DNA of 39,180 bases from Hydrogenophilales bacterium (GTDB lineage Bacteria; Pseudomonadota; Gammaproteobacteria; Burkholderiales; Thiobacillaceae), in the NCBI GenBank assembly GCA_016719465.1, contig JADJYY010000028.1, positions 1 through 39,180 of the forward strand, written 5' to 3'. This document shows positions 15,802 through 23,850 of the stretch, piece by piece. Position numbers and translations under genes: made by a program. The notes below the pieces were generated by a model that searched no databases, was not told where the DNA came from, and saw only the letters and a program-made list of their open reading frames with translations. Position 1 is the first letter of the stretch, and every line of letters starts with the position of its first letter.

Positions 15802-16353
15802 TCAGTCCGCCTGGCGGCGCGCCTCGCGACGCCGCAGGTAGGCCAGGATGTATAGCCGCCAGCCCAGCTGCACGGCGACATACCCCAGCACCGCCAGGGT
15901 GGAGGCCAGGATCAGGTTGCCGATCAGGAAGGTCTCGCCCAGGCCCATCAGCCAGTCCCAGAAGGCCGGCAGGAAATCCAGCCAGCTCTGGCTGCGCCAG
16001 TCGAACTCCAGCTCGGCGGCGGGGGTGCCGTTGCCGCCGGTGACCCAGCTGCCGATGGCATAGGCGGCCAGGATCAGCGGGCCCCAGGTGATGGGGTTGG
16101 TGTACAGGGTGGCGAACACCGCCACCGGCAGGTTGACCCGGAACACGATGGCGAGGACGGCGGCGGTGAGCATCTGCACCGGGCCGGGAATCAGGCCGCC
16201 GAACATGCCCACGGCGACACCGCCCGCCACCGAGTGACGGTTCAGGTGCCACAGGTTGGGATGCTTCAGCAGCGGCCGGAACCAGCGCAGGTGTCGGTGT
16301 TCGCGGATCGTCTCGTGGTCCGGCAGGTATTTGCGGAAATATTTTCGCGGCAT
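15802..16353 (-). CDS. DUF2062 membrane protein
   Basis: The 183-residue inner-membrane protein has a basic N-terminal segment (MPRKYFRKYLPDHETIREHR) followed by the DUF2062 core: NRHSVAGGVAVGMFGGLIPG, PVAVFATLYTNPITWGPL, then two C-terminal membrane helices and a positively charged tail (YLRRREARRQ). The function is unknown. DUF2062 genes are often next to comEC and lolCD in betaproteobacteria, as here, except that soxXA lies between. It is divergent from comEC with only 14 bases between starts. Confidence 0.9.
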   Translation of the reverse strand: MPRKYFRKYLPDHETIREHRHLRWFRPLLKHPNLWHLNRHSVAGGVAVGMFGGLIPGPVQMLTAAVLAIVFRVNLPVAVFATLYTNPITWGPLILAAYAIGSWVTGGNGTPAAELEFDWRSQSWLDFLPAFWDWLMGLGETFLIGNLILASTLAVLGYVAVQLGWRLYILAYLRRREARRQAD

Positions 16354-16367
16354 GGGGGGATTCTAAT

Positions 16368-18749
16368 TTGAGATGGCTGATCCTGGCCTTCACCCTCGGC
16401 GCGGCCTGGCTGCAAACCCGGCCGGAACTGCCGCCGCTGGCCTGGTCGGCGGCGCTGCCCCTGGCCGGACTGCTGTTGGGGTGGGCGGGCGCCATGAGGT
16501 TCCCTGGAGGCTCTTCCGCCGCGCCACGGATTGCCCTGCCCGTCGCCCGCCAGCTTGCGGTCTGGCTGCTGGCTTTCCTGCTTGGCTTCTTCTACGCGGC
16601 CTGGCGCGCCGACCTGCGCTTGTCCGACCGCCTGCCGGCGCTATGGGAAGGGCGGGACCTGGCGCTGGTCGGACGGGTCGCCGGCCTGCCGGAAACCACC
16701 CCCAATGGCCTGCGCTTCGTGCTGGCGGTGGACCGGGTGGTCACCCCCGGCGCCGTCGTGCCTGGCCGCGTCCAGATCGGCTGGTTCATTCGTCCCGGCG
16801 AGCCCCCGCCCAAGTTGGCGGGTGGCGACTGCGTCAGGCTCGTCACCCGCCTGTACCGTCCCCACGCCAACCTCAACCCGGGCGGCTTCGATTACCAGGC
16901 CTGGCTGCTGGAGCGGAACATCCGCGCCACCGGCAGCCTGGCGGGCCGGCCGGTCGCCGCCGCCGGCTGCGGGGGCGCCGCCGCGTCCCGCCTGGACGGC
17001 CTGCGGGAACGCATCCGCGCCCACCTGGCCGCCGGCCTGGGCGCGGCACCCTACGCCGGCGTGGTGATCGCCCTGGCGGTGGGCGACCAGGACGCCATCC
17101 CGGCCAGCCAGTGGACCCTGTTCCGCAAGACCGGAACCTCCCATCTATTTTCGGTTTCGGGCCTGCACATCACCTTGTTTTCGGCCCTGGTGTTCGCCCT
17201 GGTCGGCGGGCTCTGGCGGCTTTTCCCGCGCCTGAACCTGCGCCTGCCCGCCCGCCGGGCCGGCATTGCCCCGGGCCTGCTGGCGGCGGCGGCCTATACC
17301 GCCCTGGCCGGCTTCGGCATTCCCGCCCAGCGCACCCTGTTCATGCTCGCCGGCGCCGCCGGCGTCGCCTGGCTGGACCGGATTCCGGCCCCCTCCCGCC
17401 TGCTGGCGGCGGCCCTGGCCACCGTGGTGCTGATCGATCCCTGGGCGGCCCTGGCCCCCGGCTTCTGGCTGTCCTTCGCCGCCGTGGCCGCCTTGCTGTA
17501 TGCCGGCATGGGGGGCGCCGCCAGGCCGGCGTGGCGGAACTGGCTCCACGCCCAGGGGACGGTGACCCTGGCCCTGGCACCCCTGCTGCTGGCCCTGTTC
17601 CACGAAATATCCCTGGTCTCGCCCCTGGCCAACGCCGTGGCCATCCCCCTGGTCAGCCTGGTGGCGGTGCCCCTGGCCCTGTTGTCCTCGGCCCTGCCCT
17701 GGGCCTGGCTGGCCAATGCCGCCCATGCCGTCATCGCCGCCGTCATGATTTTCCTGGAGGCCCTCGCCGCCTTGCCCAGGCCGGTGTTCAACATGGCGGC
17801 CCCCGGCTTGCCGGCCTTGCTGTTCGCCCTCCTCGGCACGGCGCTGCTGCTCCTGCCGCGGGGCTTCCCGGCCCGCTGGCTGGGCGCGGTCCTGTTCCTG
17901 CCCCTGTTCTTTCCCCGCCTGCCGGCCCCCCAGCCCGGCGACGCCTGGCTCACCGTCATGGACGTTGGCCAGGGCGAGGCCGTCCTGGTGCGTACCGCCG
18001 GCCACAGCCTGCTGGTGGACGCCGGCCCCCGCTTCGCCTCCGGCGAGGACGCCGGCGCCCGGGTGGTGGCCCCGGCCTTGTGGCGTCGGGGGATACAGGG
18101 GTTGGACGGCCTGGTGGTGACCCACGACGACATCGATCACTCCGGTGGCGCCGCCGCGCTGCTGGCCAGCCACCGACCAGGCTGGCTGCTCACCTCCCTG
18201 GCCGGCATGGCGCCGGAAGGCCTGAGCGAAACCGGCAAGGGCCTGCTGGCCGCGGTCCCCGGCGCCCTCGCCTGCGAGTCGGGCCAGTCCTGGCAATGGG
18301 ACGGCGTCCGTTTCCGCGTGCTGCATCCCCCCGCCCACCACTATGCCCACCCCGGTTATGCCGACAACGACCGGAGTTGCGTCATCCGCGTCGATGCCGC
18401 CCGGGGCGGCGCCCTGCTGGCCGCCGATATCGAGCGGCTGTCCGAGATGAACCTGGGGGAGCGGCATATGCCCCTGGGCGCCGAGGTGCTGGTGGCGCCC
18501 CACCACGGCAGCAATTCCTCCTCCACGCCGGAATTCCTCGCCGCCGTGCATCCCCGTCTGGTGGTGCTGCCCGTCGGCCACCGCAACCGCTATGGCCATC
18601 CCCACCCGGAAGTCGTGGCCCGTTATCGCGGCCTGGGGGCGGAGATCGCGCGTACCGACCGGAGCGGCGCGGTGGAGGTCAAGCTGGAGCGAACCGGCCT
18701 GTCGGTGACGCGGGCGGCGGAGACCGAGAAACGCTATTGGCGGGAGTGA
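16368..18749 (+). CDS. comEC: DNA uptake channel protein ComEC/Rec2
   Basis: The 793-residue inner-membrane protein takes single-stranded DNA into the cytoplasm during natural transformation. It has N-terminal membrane helices with an OB-like DUF4131 region (about 1-200), a competence domain with the HLFSVSGLHITLFSALVFAL motif and many helices (about 210-500), and a C-terminal metallo-beta-lactamase-like domain (MDVGQGEAVLVRT; THDDIDHSGG starting at T585; APHHGSNSS). The start is TTG at 16368, giving the family-like N-terminus RWLILAFTLG; the next ATG is about 40 codons in. dprA, which acts in the same pathway, is at 30533. Confidence 0.93.
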   Translation: MRWLILAFTLGAAWLQTRPELPPLAWSAALPLAGLLLGWAGAMRFPGGSSAAPRIALPVARQLAVWLLAFLLGFFYAAWRADLRLSDRLPALWEGRDLALVGRVAGLPETTPNGLRFVLAVDRVVTPGAVVPGRVQIGWFIRPGEPPPKLAGGDCVRLVTRLYRPHANLNPGGFDYQAWLLERNIRATGSLAGRPVAAAGCGGAAASRLDGLRERIRAHLAAGLGAAPYAGVVIALAVGDQDAIPASQWTLFRKTGTSHLFSVSGLHITLFSALVFALVGGLWRLFPRLNLRLPARRAGIAPGLLAAAAYTALAGFGIPAQRTLFMLAGAAGVAWLDRIPAPSRLLAAALATVVLIDPWAALAPGFWLSFAAVAALLYAGMGGAARPAWRNWLHAQGTVTLALAPLLLALFHEISLVSPLANAVAIPLVSLVAVPLALLSSALPWAWLANAAHAVIAAVMIFLEALAALPRPVFNMAAPGLPALLFALLGTALLLLPRGFPARWLGAVLFLPLFFPRLPAPQPGDAWLTVMDVGQGEAVLVRTAGHSLLVDAGPRFASGEDAGARVVAPALWRRGIQGLDGLVVTHDDIDHSGGAAALLASHRPGWLLTSLAGMAPEGLSETGKGLLAAVPGALACESGQSWQWDGVRFRVLHPPAHHYAHPGYADNDRSCVIRVDAARGGALLAADIERLSEMNLGERHMPLGAEVLVAPHHGSNSSSTPEFLAAVHPRLVVLPVGHRNRYGHPHPEVVARYRGLGAEIARTDRSGAVEVKLERTGLSVTRAAETEKRYWRE

Positions 18750-18854
18750 ACGGGGGGGCGAATCCGCCCCAAGGAGCACGCCGTCTAGGGCCTGTTCCAA
18801 GTGCCCTCCTGATTTGCCGGAGTCACGACATCGCAACACAGGTAGTTAAAAATA

Positions 18855-18868
18855 TTGATCCATATCAA
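18855..18868 (+). promoter_or_regulatory. FNR/ANR box
   Basis: TTGAT-CCAT-ATCAA is a perfect match to the FNR consensus TTGAT-N4-ATCAA. It lies 87 bases before the ATG at 18955 on the same strand. A weak -10 (TTGATA or TACATT, 18895-18904) would put the transcript start about 45-50 bases from the box centre, close to the class II activation distance. Oxygen-limited induction of the downstream gene is inferred. Confidence 0.75.
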
Positions 18869-18954
18869 GAAAAACGGGCGTGCCAGGTTCCGGCTTGATA
18901 CATTAGCACTCACTGATATTGATTATTTTAAAACTCTCTGGAAAGGAAACTGAA

Positions 18955-19206
18955 ATGCGTATCTCTGCCCTGATTGTTATCGCCCTGTTGTCCGTACCGG
19001 CCCATGCCGCCAAGGTCACCACCTTCAACAAGGAGTGTGTGGAAAACGAAGCCACCATCGTCTCCCTGCAACCCCAGCCCAAGCAGGAAGCCCTGGTGAT
19101 CGAGGGTGAGGCCTGTGATCGCGGCCAGTTGACCAAGGAAGACCTGTCCTACGTGGAATCGGTGCAGCCGGCCAACGCGGTGCGGGTGATTCGCGGCGCC
19201 AAGTAA
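18955..19206 (+). CDS. Small exported protein behind an FNR box
   Basis: The 83-residue product has a signal peptide (1-18, ending PAHAA) and a mature part of about 65 residues with two cysteines (in NKECVEN and EGEACDRG) spaced to form one disulfide. The ribosome site gaaagga lies 8 bases before the ATG. The gene is flanked by its own FNR box and its own rho-independent terminator, so it is a single-gene transcription unit. I recognise no family. Its codon use looks like its neighbours, but the promoter region is A+T-rich. Confidence 0.75.
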   Translation: MRISALIVIALLSVPAHAAKVTTFNKECVENEATIVSLQPQPKQEALVIEGEACDRGQLTKEDLSYVESVQPANAVRVIRGAK

Positions 19207-19228
19207 TCCCGGTCGCGGGGGAAAAACA

Positions 19229-19258
19229 CGGCACGCCTGCGGGCGTGCCGATTTTTTT
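19229..19258 (+). terminator. Rho-independent terminator
   Basis: A 9-bp perfect stem (cggcacgcc 19229-19237 with ggcgtgccg 19242-19250, loop tgcg) is followed by A and seven T. It lies 23 bases after the stop of the small exported protein gene. The rest of the gap to 19540 holds no gene I can support. Confidence 0.93.
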
Positions 19259-19540
19259 CATGGTACCCATGCGGCATGTCTCTGGGCTTCCAGGCCCCCG
19301 CAGGGTGTTTGCCCACGCAAACAAGCATCCGGCGCGCGATTCTTTCATTGCCGATGAGGGTCAAGGGGGATTTACGACGCCTGCATGACCCCTGACCGGG
19401 TTGGCCGATGAGTAGGGCGACGCGGGATTCTCGTCGAGGACGGTGGCGTTTCCCGTTCCCGGCGCGGGTTTCAACTCGGGTCTCAACGCATTTGCCGGTG
19501 AACTAGCCTTGAAGCATCCAATCCCCGTAGGGAGGGCATC

Positions 19541-20077
19541 ATGGCAAAACGTTCCTACCCCCTGGCCAAGGTCTACAGCCTGCTGGAGCCCGGACCGGTA
19601 CTGCTGCTGGCCACCGCCGGCAAGACCCGCCCCAATGTCATGGCCCTGTCCTGGCACATGCCCATGGAGTTCGAGCCGCCCCTGGTGGGCTGCGTGCTGG
19701 GCAACCGGGATTACAGCTTCGATCTGCTCAAGGCCGCGCGGGAATGCACCCTCAACATCCCCACCGTGGACTTGGCCGACCAGGTGGTAGCGGTGGGCAA
19801 CTGTTCCGGTCGGGATACCGACAAGTTCCAGTCCTGCGGCCTCACCGCGAAACCGGCCAAGCTGGTGGGCGCGCCGCTGGTGGCCGAGTGCTACGCCAGC
19901 CTGGAATGCCGGGTGGCGGACACCCGCCTGGTGAACCGCTACGGCCTGTTCATCCTGGAAGTGGTCCAGGCCTGGGTGGACGGCGCGGTCAAGGCGCCGA
20001 GGACCCTGCACCATCGCGGTTGGGGCGTGTTCATGGTGGCGGGGGAGACGGTCAGGCTGGCGTCGGGCATGCGGTGA
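19541..20077 (+). CDS. Flavin reductase-like FMN-binding protein
   Basis: The 178-residue protein has the flavin reductase split-barrel fold. Marks are PVLLLATAGKTRPNVMALSW (FMN phosphate loop), PPLVGCVLGNRDYSFDLLKA, ECTLNIPTVDLADQVVAVGN and the CSGRDTDKFQSCGLT block. Such proteins bind FMN and either supply reduced flavin to a partner or bind other ligands; the substrate is not evident. It stands alone between a terminator and a palindromic repeat, with gggagg before the ATG. Confidence 0.88.
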   Translation: MAKRSYPLAKVYSLLEPGPVLLLATAGKTRPNVMALSWHMPMEFEPPLVGCVLGNRDYSFDLLKAARECTLNIPTVDLADQVVAVGNCSGRDTDKFQSCGLTAKPAKLVGAPLVAECYASLECRVADTRLVNRYGLFILEVVQAWVDGAVKAPRTLHHRGWGVFMVAGETVRLASGMR

Positions 20078-20164
20078 TGCTTCCGCGCAAACCATGGCGG
20101 CCGTGAAAGTCGCCGGGAGTCGCCCGGTGGCGGCAGAGGGGAAAGGTGGTGGTGGGAAGACGTT

Positions 20165-20242
20165 GTAGGGCGGATTAGCCGAAGGCGTAATCCGCCGGAT
20201 GAAGACATCTTGCGGCGCAATGCCCTTCGGTTATTGCCCTAC
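20165..20242. repeat. REP-like palindromic element
   Basis: The 78-bp element is bounded by the inverted ends gtagggc (20165-20171) and gccctac (20236-20242). Inside is a local hairpin ggcggattagccgaaggcgtaatccgcc. This type of dispersed intergenic palindrome (gtagggcggattagcc... form) is familiar from many proteobacterial genomes. It lies between the convergent flavin reductase and bfr genes. Confidence 0.7.
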
Positions 20243-20261
20243 CGTGCTGTCGGGATGCGGG

Positions 20262-20742
20262 TCAAGGTCCGATCTCGCCCATGGCGCTTTGCAGGTAGTT
20301 CCGCAGGCCCACCTTGTCGACCAGGCCGATCTGGGTTTCCAGGTGCTCGATGTGCTCCTCGGTGTCTTCCAGGATGCCGTCCAGGATTTCCCGTGAGACG
20401 TAGTCCTTCACCGATTCGCGGTAGGCGATGGCCTCGACGTAGAGCTCGCGGCCGCCCAGTTCCAGCTTGAGGTCGCCAGCCAGGCACTCGGGCACGTTCT
20501 CGCCGATGTTGAGCTTGTTCAGGGTTTGCGGGTTGGGCAGGCCTTCCAAGAACAGGATGCGCTCGATGAGCTTGTCGGCGTGGTGCATTTCCTCGATGGA
20601 CTCCTCGTACTCGTGCTTGCCCCAGGGCGTGGAGGCCCCAGTTCTTGTACATGCGGGCATGGAGGAAATACTGGTTGATGGCGGTGAGCTCCACCGCCAG
20701 GGCCTTGTTGAGCAACTGGATGACTTTCTTGTCGCCTTTCAT
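20262..20742 (-). pseudogene. bfr: Bacterioferritin, frameshifted
   Basis: Two frames together give a complete bacterioferritin of about 159 residues: KVIQLLNKALAVELTAINQY, then MYKNWGLHALG, then KHEYEESIEEM, HADKLIERILFLEG and a normal C-terminus. The haem-ligand methionine (EEMHHAD) and the ferroxidase Glu/His residues (E18-type; EEMHHAD; Y-E-E-HIEHLE) are present. The frame breaks where a C4 run at 20620-20623 (GGGG in the gene) should be three bases: a +1 insertion between GLHALG and KHEYEES. As written, the protein stops making sense after about 41 residues. A homopolymer sequencing error is a real alternative. The aaggag ribosome site before 20742 is intact. Confidence 0.88.
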
Positions 20743-20763
20743 GGGGACTCCTTTTGTCCGGGT

Positions 20764-20889
20764 TCAGGCCCCGTGGGCGCGGCGGGCGCACTTGCCGCAT
20801 TCGGAGGCCACGCCCAGGTGTTCCCGCGGCGCGCTCAGGTAATGCACGCCTTGCGCCACGGCGTCACGCAGGGTGTCACGATGGCCATC
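20764..20889 (-). pseudogene. bfd: bfd remnant (bacterioferritin-associated ferredoxin)
   Basis: The frame encodes a Bfd-like C-terminal part: TLRDAVAQGV, then LREHL-like PREHLGVASECGKCARR. The second Cys pair of the [2Fe-2S] site (CGKC) is present. The first roughly ten codons, which should hold the start and the C-x-C pair, are missing, and the frame has no start codon. The break abuts the palindromic repeat at 20890-20935. Bfd normally releases iron from Bfr, and it sits directly upstream of bfr as expected. The loss of the N-terminus is visible; the cause (repeat insertion or deletion) is inferred. Confidence 0.65.
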
Positions 20890-20893
20890 CCCC

Positions 20894-21991
<1,098 letters not shown>

Positions 21992-21998
21992 GGGGAAC

Positions 21999-22018
21999 GG
22001 GGAGCTTGGGGGCTCCCC
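21999..22018 (-). promoter_or_regulatory. Hairpin in the leader of the CobW-like gene
   Basis: GGGGAGC (21999-22005) pairs with GCTCCCC (22012-22018) over a 6-base loop, 8 bases before the start codon at 21991. It occupies the ribosome-binding region and could limit translation; that is inference. Confidence 0.4.
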
Positions 22019-22031
22019 ATTCTATCCACAA

Positions 22032-22050
22032 GCCCCGACCGGGTCGGGGC
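22032..22050 (-). terminator. Hairpin after dps, weak terminator
   Basis: GCCCCGAC (22032-22039) and GTCGGGGC (22043-22050) form a perfect 8-bp stem with a 3-base loop, starting 5 bases after the dps stop. The following ttgtggata has few T, so termination may be partial and some read-through into the CobW-like gene is possible. Confidence 0.5.
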
Positions 22051-22054
22051 GAGG

Positions 22055-22579
22055 CTACTTGCCGCGTCGCCTGATCGCCTTGGCGGCGGGCCTGGCTTCC
22101 ACCGCGCCGCCATCCTCCAGCAGCACGCGCAACATCCAGGCGTTCTTCTCGTGCACTTCCATGCGCTGGGTGAGCAGGTCGGCGGTGGGCTGGTCGTCGG
22201 CTCCGTCGGCCACCTTGAAGGCGGCGCGGGCGGTACGGGTCACGGCTTCCTGGCCGGCCACGAGCTGGCGGATCATGTCGTGGGCCGAGGGCACGCCTTC
22301 CTCCTCCTTGATGCTGGAGAGTTCCACGTAGCGCTTGTAGGAGCCGGGTGCCGGATGGCCCAGGGCGCGGATGCGCTCGGCGATGAGGTCCAGGGCGTTC
22401 CACAGTTCCGTGTACTGCTGCATGAACATGATATGCAGGGTGTTGAACATGGGTCCGGTCACGTTCCAGTGGAAGTTGTGGGTCTTGAGATACAGGATGT
22501 AGCTGTCCGCGAGCATCTTGGAGAGGGACTCCGCGATGCGGGCGCGATCCTTGTCGCTGATGCCGATATCGATGGCCAT
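22055..22579 (-). CDS. dps: Dps-family ferritin-like DNA-protection protein
   Basis: The 174-residue protein forms a dodecamer that oxidises and stores iron with peroxide and can coat DNA. The intersubunit ferroxidase residues are visible in THNFHWNVTG (H34/H37), NALDLIAERIRALGHP (D64, E68). The C-terminal tail (about 150-174, AVEARPAAKAIRRRGK) is lysine/arginine-rich, as in DNA-binding Dps proteins. The ribosome site ggaaagg precedes the ATG. The gene is divergent from oxyR, with a catalase scar between, so OxyR control is likely. Confidence 0.94.
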   Translation of the reverse strand: MAIDIGISDKDRARIAESLSKMLADSYILYLKTHNFHWNVTGPMFNTLHIMFMQQYTELWNALDLIAERIRALGHPAPGSYKRYVELSSIKEEEGVPSAHDMIRQLVAGQEAVTRTARAAFKVADGADDQPTADLLTQRMEVHEKNAWMLRVLLEDGGAVEARPAAKAIRRRGK

Positions 22580-22625
22580 GATGTTTCCTTTCCAGTGATG
22601 GGATCAACGAAGTGTTGACGCCGTT

Positions 22626-22796
22626 TCAATATAACAAATGACACAAATGACCGACTTCCCGGCCGATGCCGCGACGCCGGGCGCGGCCGGTGTTCTCGAA
22701 CAGCGCCCGTTTCTGGGCCGACGCTCATCACCTTCTGGTTGTCGTGCACCGGTCGCTGGTGTTTGTTGTCAAAGGCGTGGTCAGCTTCTTGCTCAT
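22626..22796 (-). pseudogene. katA: Catalase scar: N- and C-terminal ends only
   Basis: A good start (aaggag, 7 bases, ATG at 22796) opens MSKKLTTPLTTNT, the usual catalase N-terminus. After one frame change comes PVHDNQKVMSVGP, matching the PVADNQxxxTAGP block of monofunctional catalases. Directly after, in a third frame, comes KRALFENTGRA, matching the C-terminal (R)LFENTARA block. Some 430 middle codons, with all haem and active-site residues, are gone, and the last part runs to a TGA at 22626-22628. Matches were made by eye from remembered family sequences. The site, divergent from oxyR, is a classic place for katA. Confidence 0.65.
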
Positions 22797-22848
22797 GGCA
22801 AGCTCCTTGTGGTGATGGAATCGGCCTGCGTGTTGCACAGGTGAATCT

Positions 22849-22877
22849 ATTAAAGGTCATGGATCTTCATCTATCAA
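22849..22877 (-). promoter_or_regulatory. Promoter reading toward the catalase scar and dps
   Basis: On the minus strand TTGATA (22872-22877), a 17-base spacer and TTTAAT (22849-22854) make a good sigma-70 promoter. With catalase deleted, this promoter now lies about 270 bases before the dps ATG. CTAT/ATAG tetramers (22847, 22871, 22887, 22910) around it recall OxyR half-sites, but their spacing does not match the full OxyR consensus. Confidence 0.5.
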
Positions 22878-22887
22878 ATGGATTATC

Positions 22888-22893
22888 TATAAT
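22888..22893 (+). promoter_or_regulatory. -10 box of oxyR
   Basis: TATAAT is a perfect -10 located 32 bases before the oxyR ATG. The -35 position (22865-22870, cttcat) is poor, which suits a promoter under repression or activation by a regulator bound in the shared region with the divergent promoter at 22849-22877. Confidence 0.6.
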
Positions 22894-22924
22894 GCGACCA
22901 TCTGTTTTATAGATCGGATTGGCG

Positions 22925-23839
22925 ATGACCCTGCAAGAACTGCGTTACCTGGTGGCCCTGGCCGACACGGGCCACTTCGGCCAGGCCGCCGAGGCCTGTT
23001 TCGTCAGCCAGTCCACCCTGTCCACCGGCCTCAAGAAGCTGGAGGACTACCTGGGCGTCGTGGTGTTCGACCGCTCCCTGAAGCGGGTGGTACCCACGCC
23101 CATCGGCCGGGAGATCGTGGAATCCGCCCGGCGCATCGTCGAGGAAGCGGCGCGCATCCGGGAAGTGGCCAGCTACGCCAAGGACCCCATGGACCGCACC
23201 GTGCACCTGGGCGTCATCCCCACCCTGGGGCCCTATTACCTGCCCCATGTGCTGACCAGCGTGCGCGCGGCCCATCCCAGGCTGCGCCTGCTGCTGCGCG
23301 AGGAAATGACCCCCCACATGCTCGCCCACCTGGCCGAGGGCAAGCTGGACGCGGGCCTGCTGGCGCTGCCCATCATCGACCCCGCCCTGGAGGTGGCGCC
23401 CCTGTTCGTGGAGCCCTTCCTGGCGGCCCTGCCCCCGGACCACGCCCTGGCCCGCGCCGAGGCGGTGAACATCGATGACCTGGCCCAGGCCGGCCTGTTG
23501 CTGCTGGAGGAAGGCCATTGCCTGCGCGACCAGGCCCTGGATGCCTGCCACCTGGAAAACCTCAAGAGCGAGGAAATCCGCGCTACCAGCCTGGAAACCC
23601 TGCGCCAGATGGTGGCCATGGGCCTGGGCGTGACGCTGATCCCCGCCCTGGCCTGCGCCGGCGTCGGCGGCGCCGGCCAGCAGACGGTCATGCGGCCGGT
23701 GGCCAGGCCGGGCGCCTCCCGCACCATCGGCCTGGTCTGGCGCCGCCGCTCACCCCTGGCCCACACCTTGGAGCGCCTGGCGGAAACCCTGCGCGCCCGC
23801 CTGCCGGAAGGCGTGCTTGCGGCGAAAACTCTGGCCTGA
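22925..23839 (+). CDS. oxyR: Peroxide-sensing LysR-type regulator OxyR
   Basis: The 304-residue protein has an N-terminal winged helix-turn-helix (residues 1-60, MTLQELRYLVALADTGHFGQ; FVSQSTLSTGLKKLE) and a sensor domain. The two redox cysteines fall at C199 and C208 (EEGHCLRDQALDACH), the same numbers as in E. coli OxyR. Oxidation to the disulfide would switch it to activate defence genes. The start at ATG 22925 matches the family; an in-frame TTG lies 6 bases upstream. It is followed after 11 bases by a di-haem peroxidase gene, probably in one operon. Confidence 0.96.
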   Translation: MTLQELRYLVALADTGHFGQAAEACFVSQSTLSTGLKKLEDYLGVVVFDRSLKRVVPTPIGREIVESARRIVEEAARIREVASYAKDPMDRTVHLGVIPTLGPYYLPHVLTSVRAAHPRLRLLLREEMTPHMLAHLAEGKLDAGLLALPIIDPALEVAPLFVEPFLAALPPDHALARAEAVNIDDLAQAGLLLLEEGHCLRDQALDACHLENLKSEEIRATSLETLRQMVAMGLGVTLIPALACAGVGGAGQQTVMRPVARPGASRTIGLVWRRRSPLAHTLERLAETLRARLPEGVLAAKTLA

Positions 23840-23850
23840 AAGGAAGATCC

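Noticed and set aside
16373..18898. Open frame of 841 codons overlapping comEC in another frame of the same strand
   Set aside because: It is Arg/Gly/Pro-rich without domains, whereas the comEC frame shows all family motifs.
22847..22913. A full OxyR operator in the oxyR/catalase gap
   Set aside because: Several CTAT and one ATAG tetramers occur, but their distances (24, 16 and 23 bases) do not fit the 11/22-base spacing of the OxyR tetramer site. They are mentioned only as half-sites.
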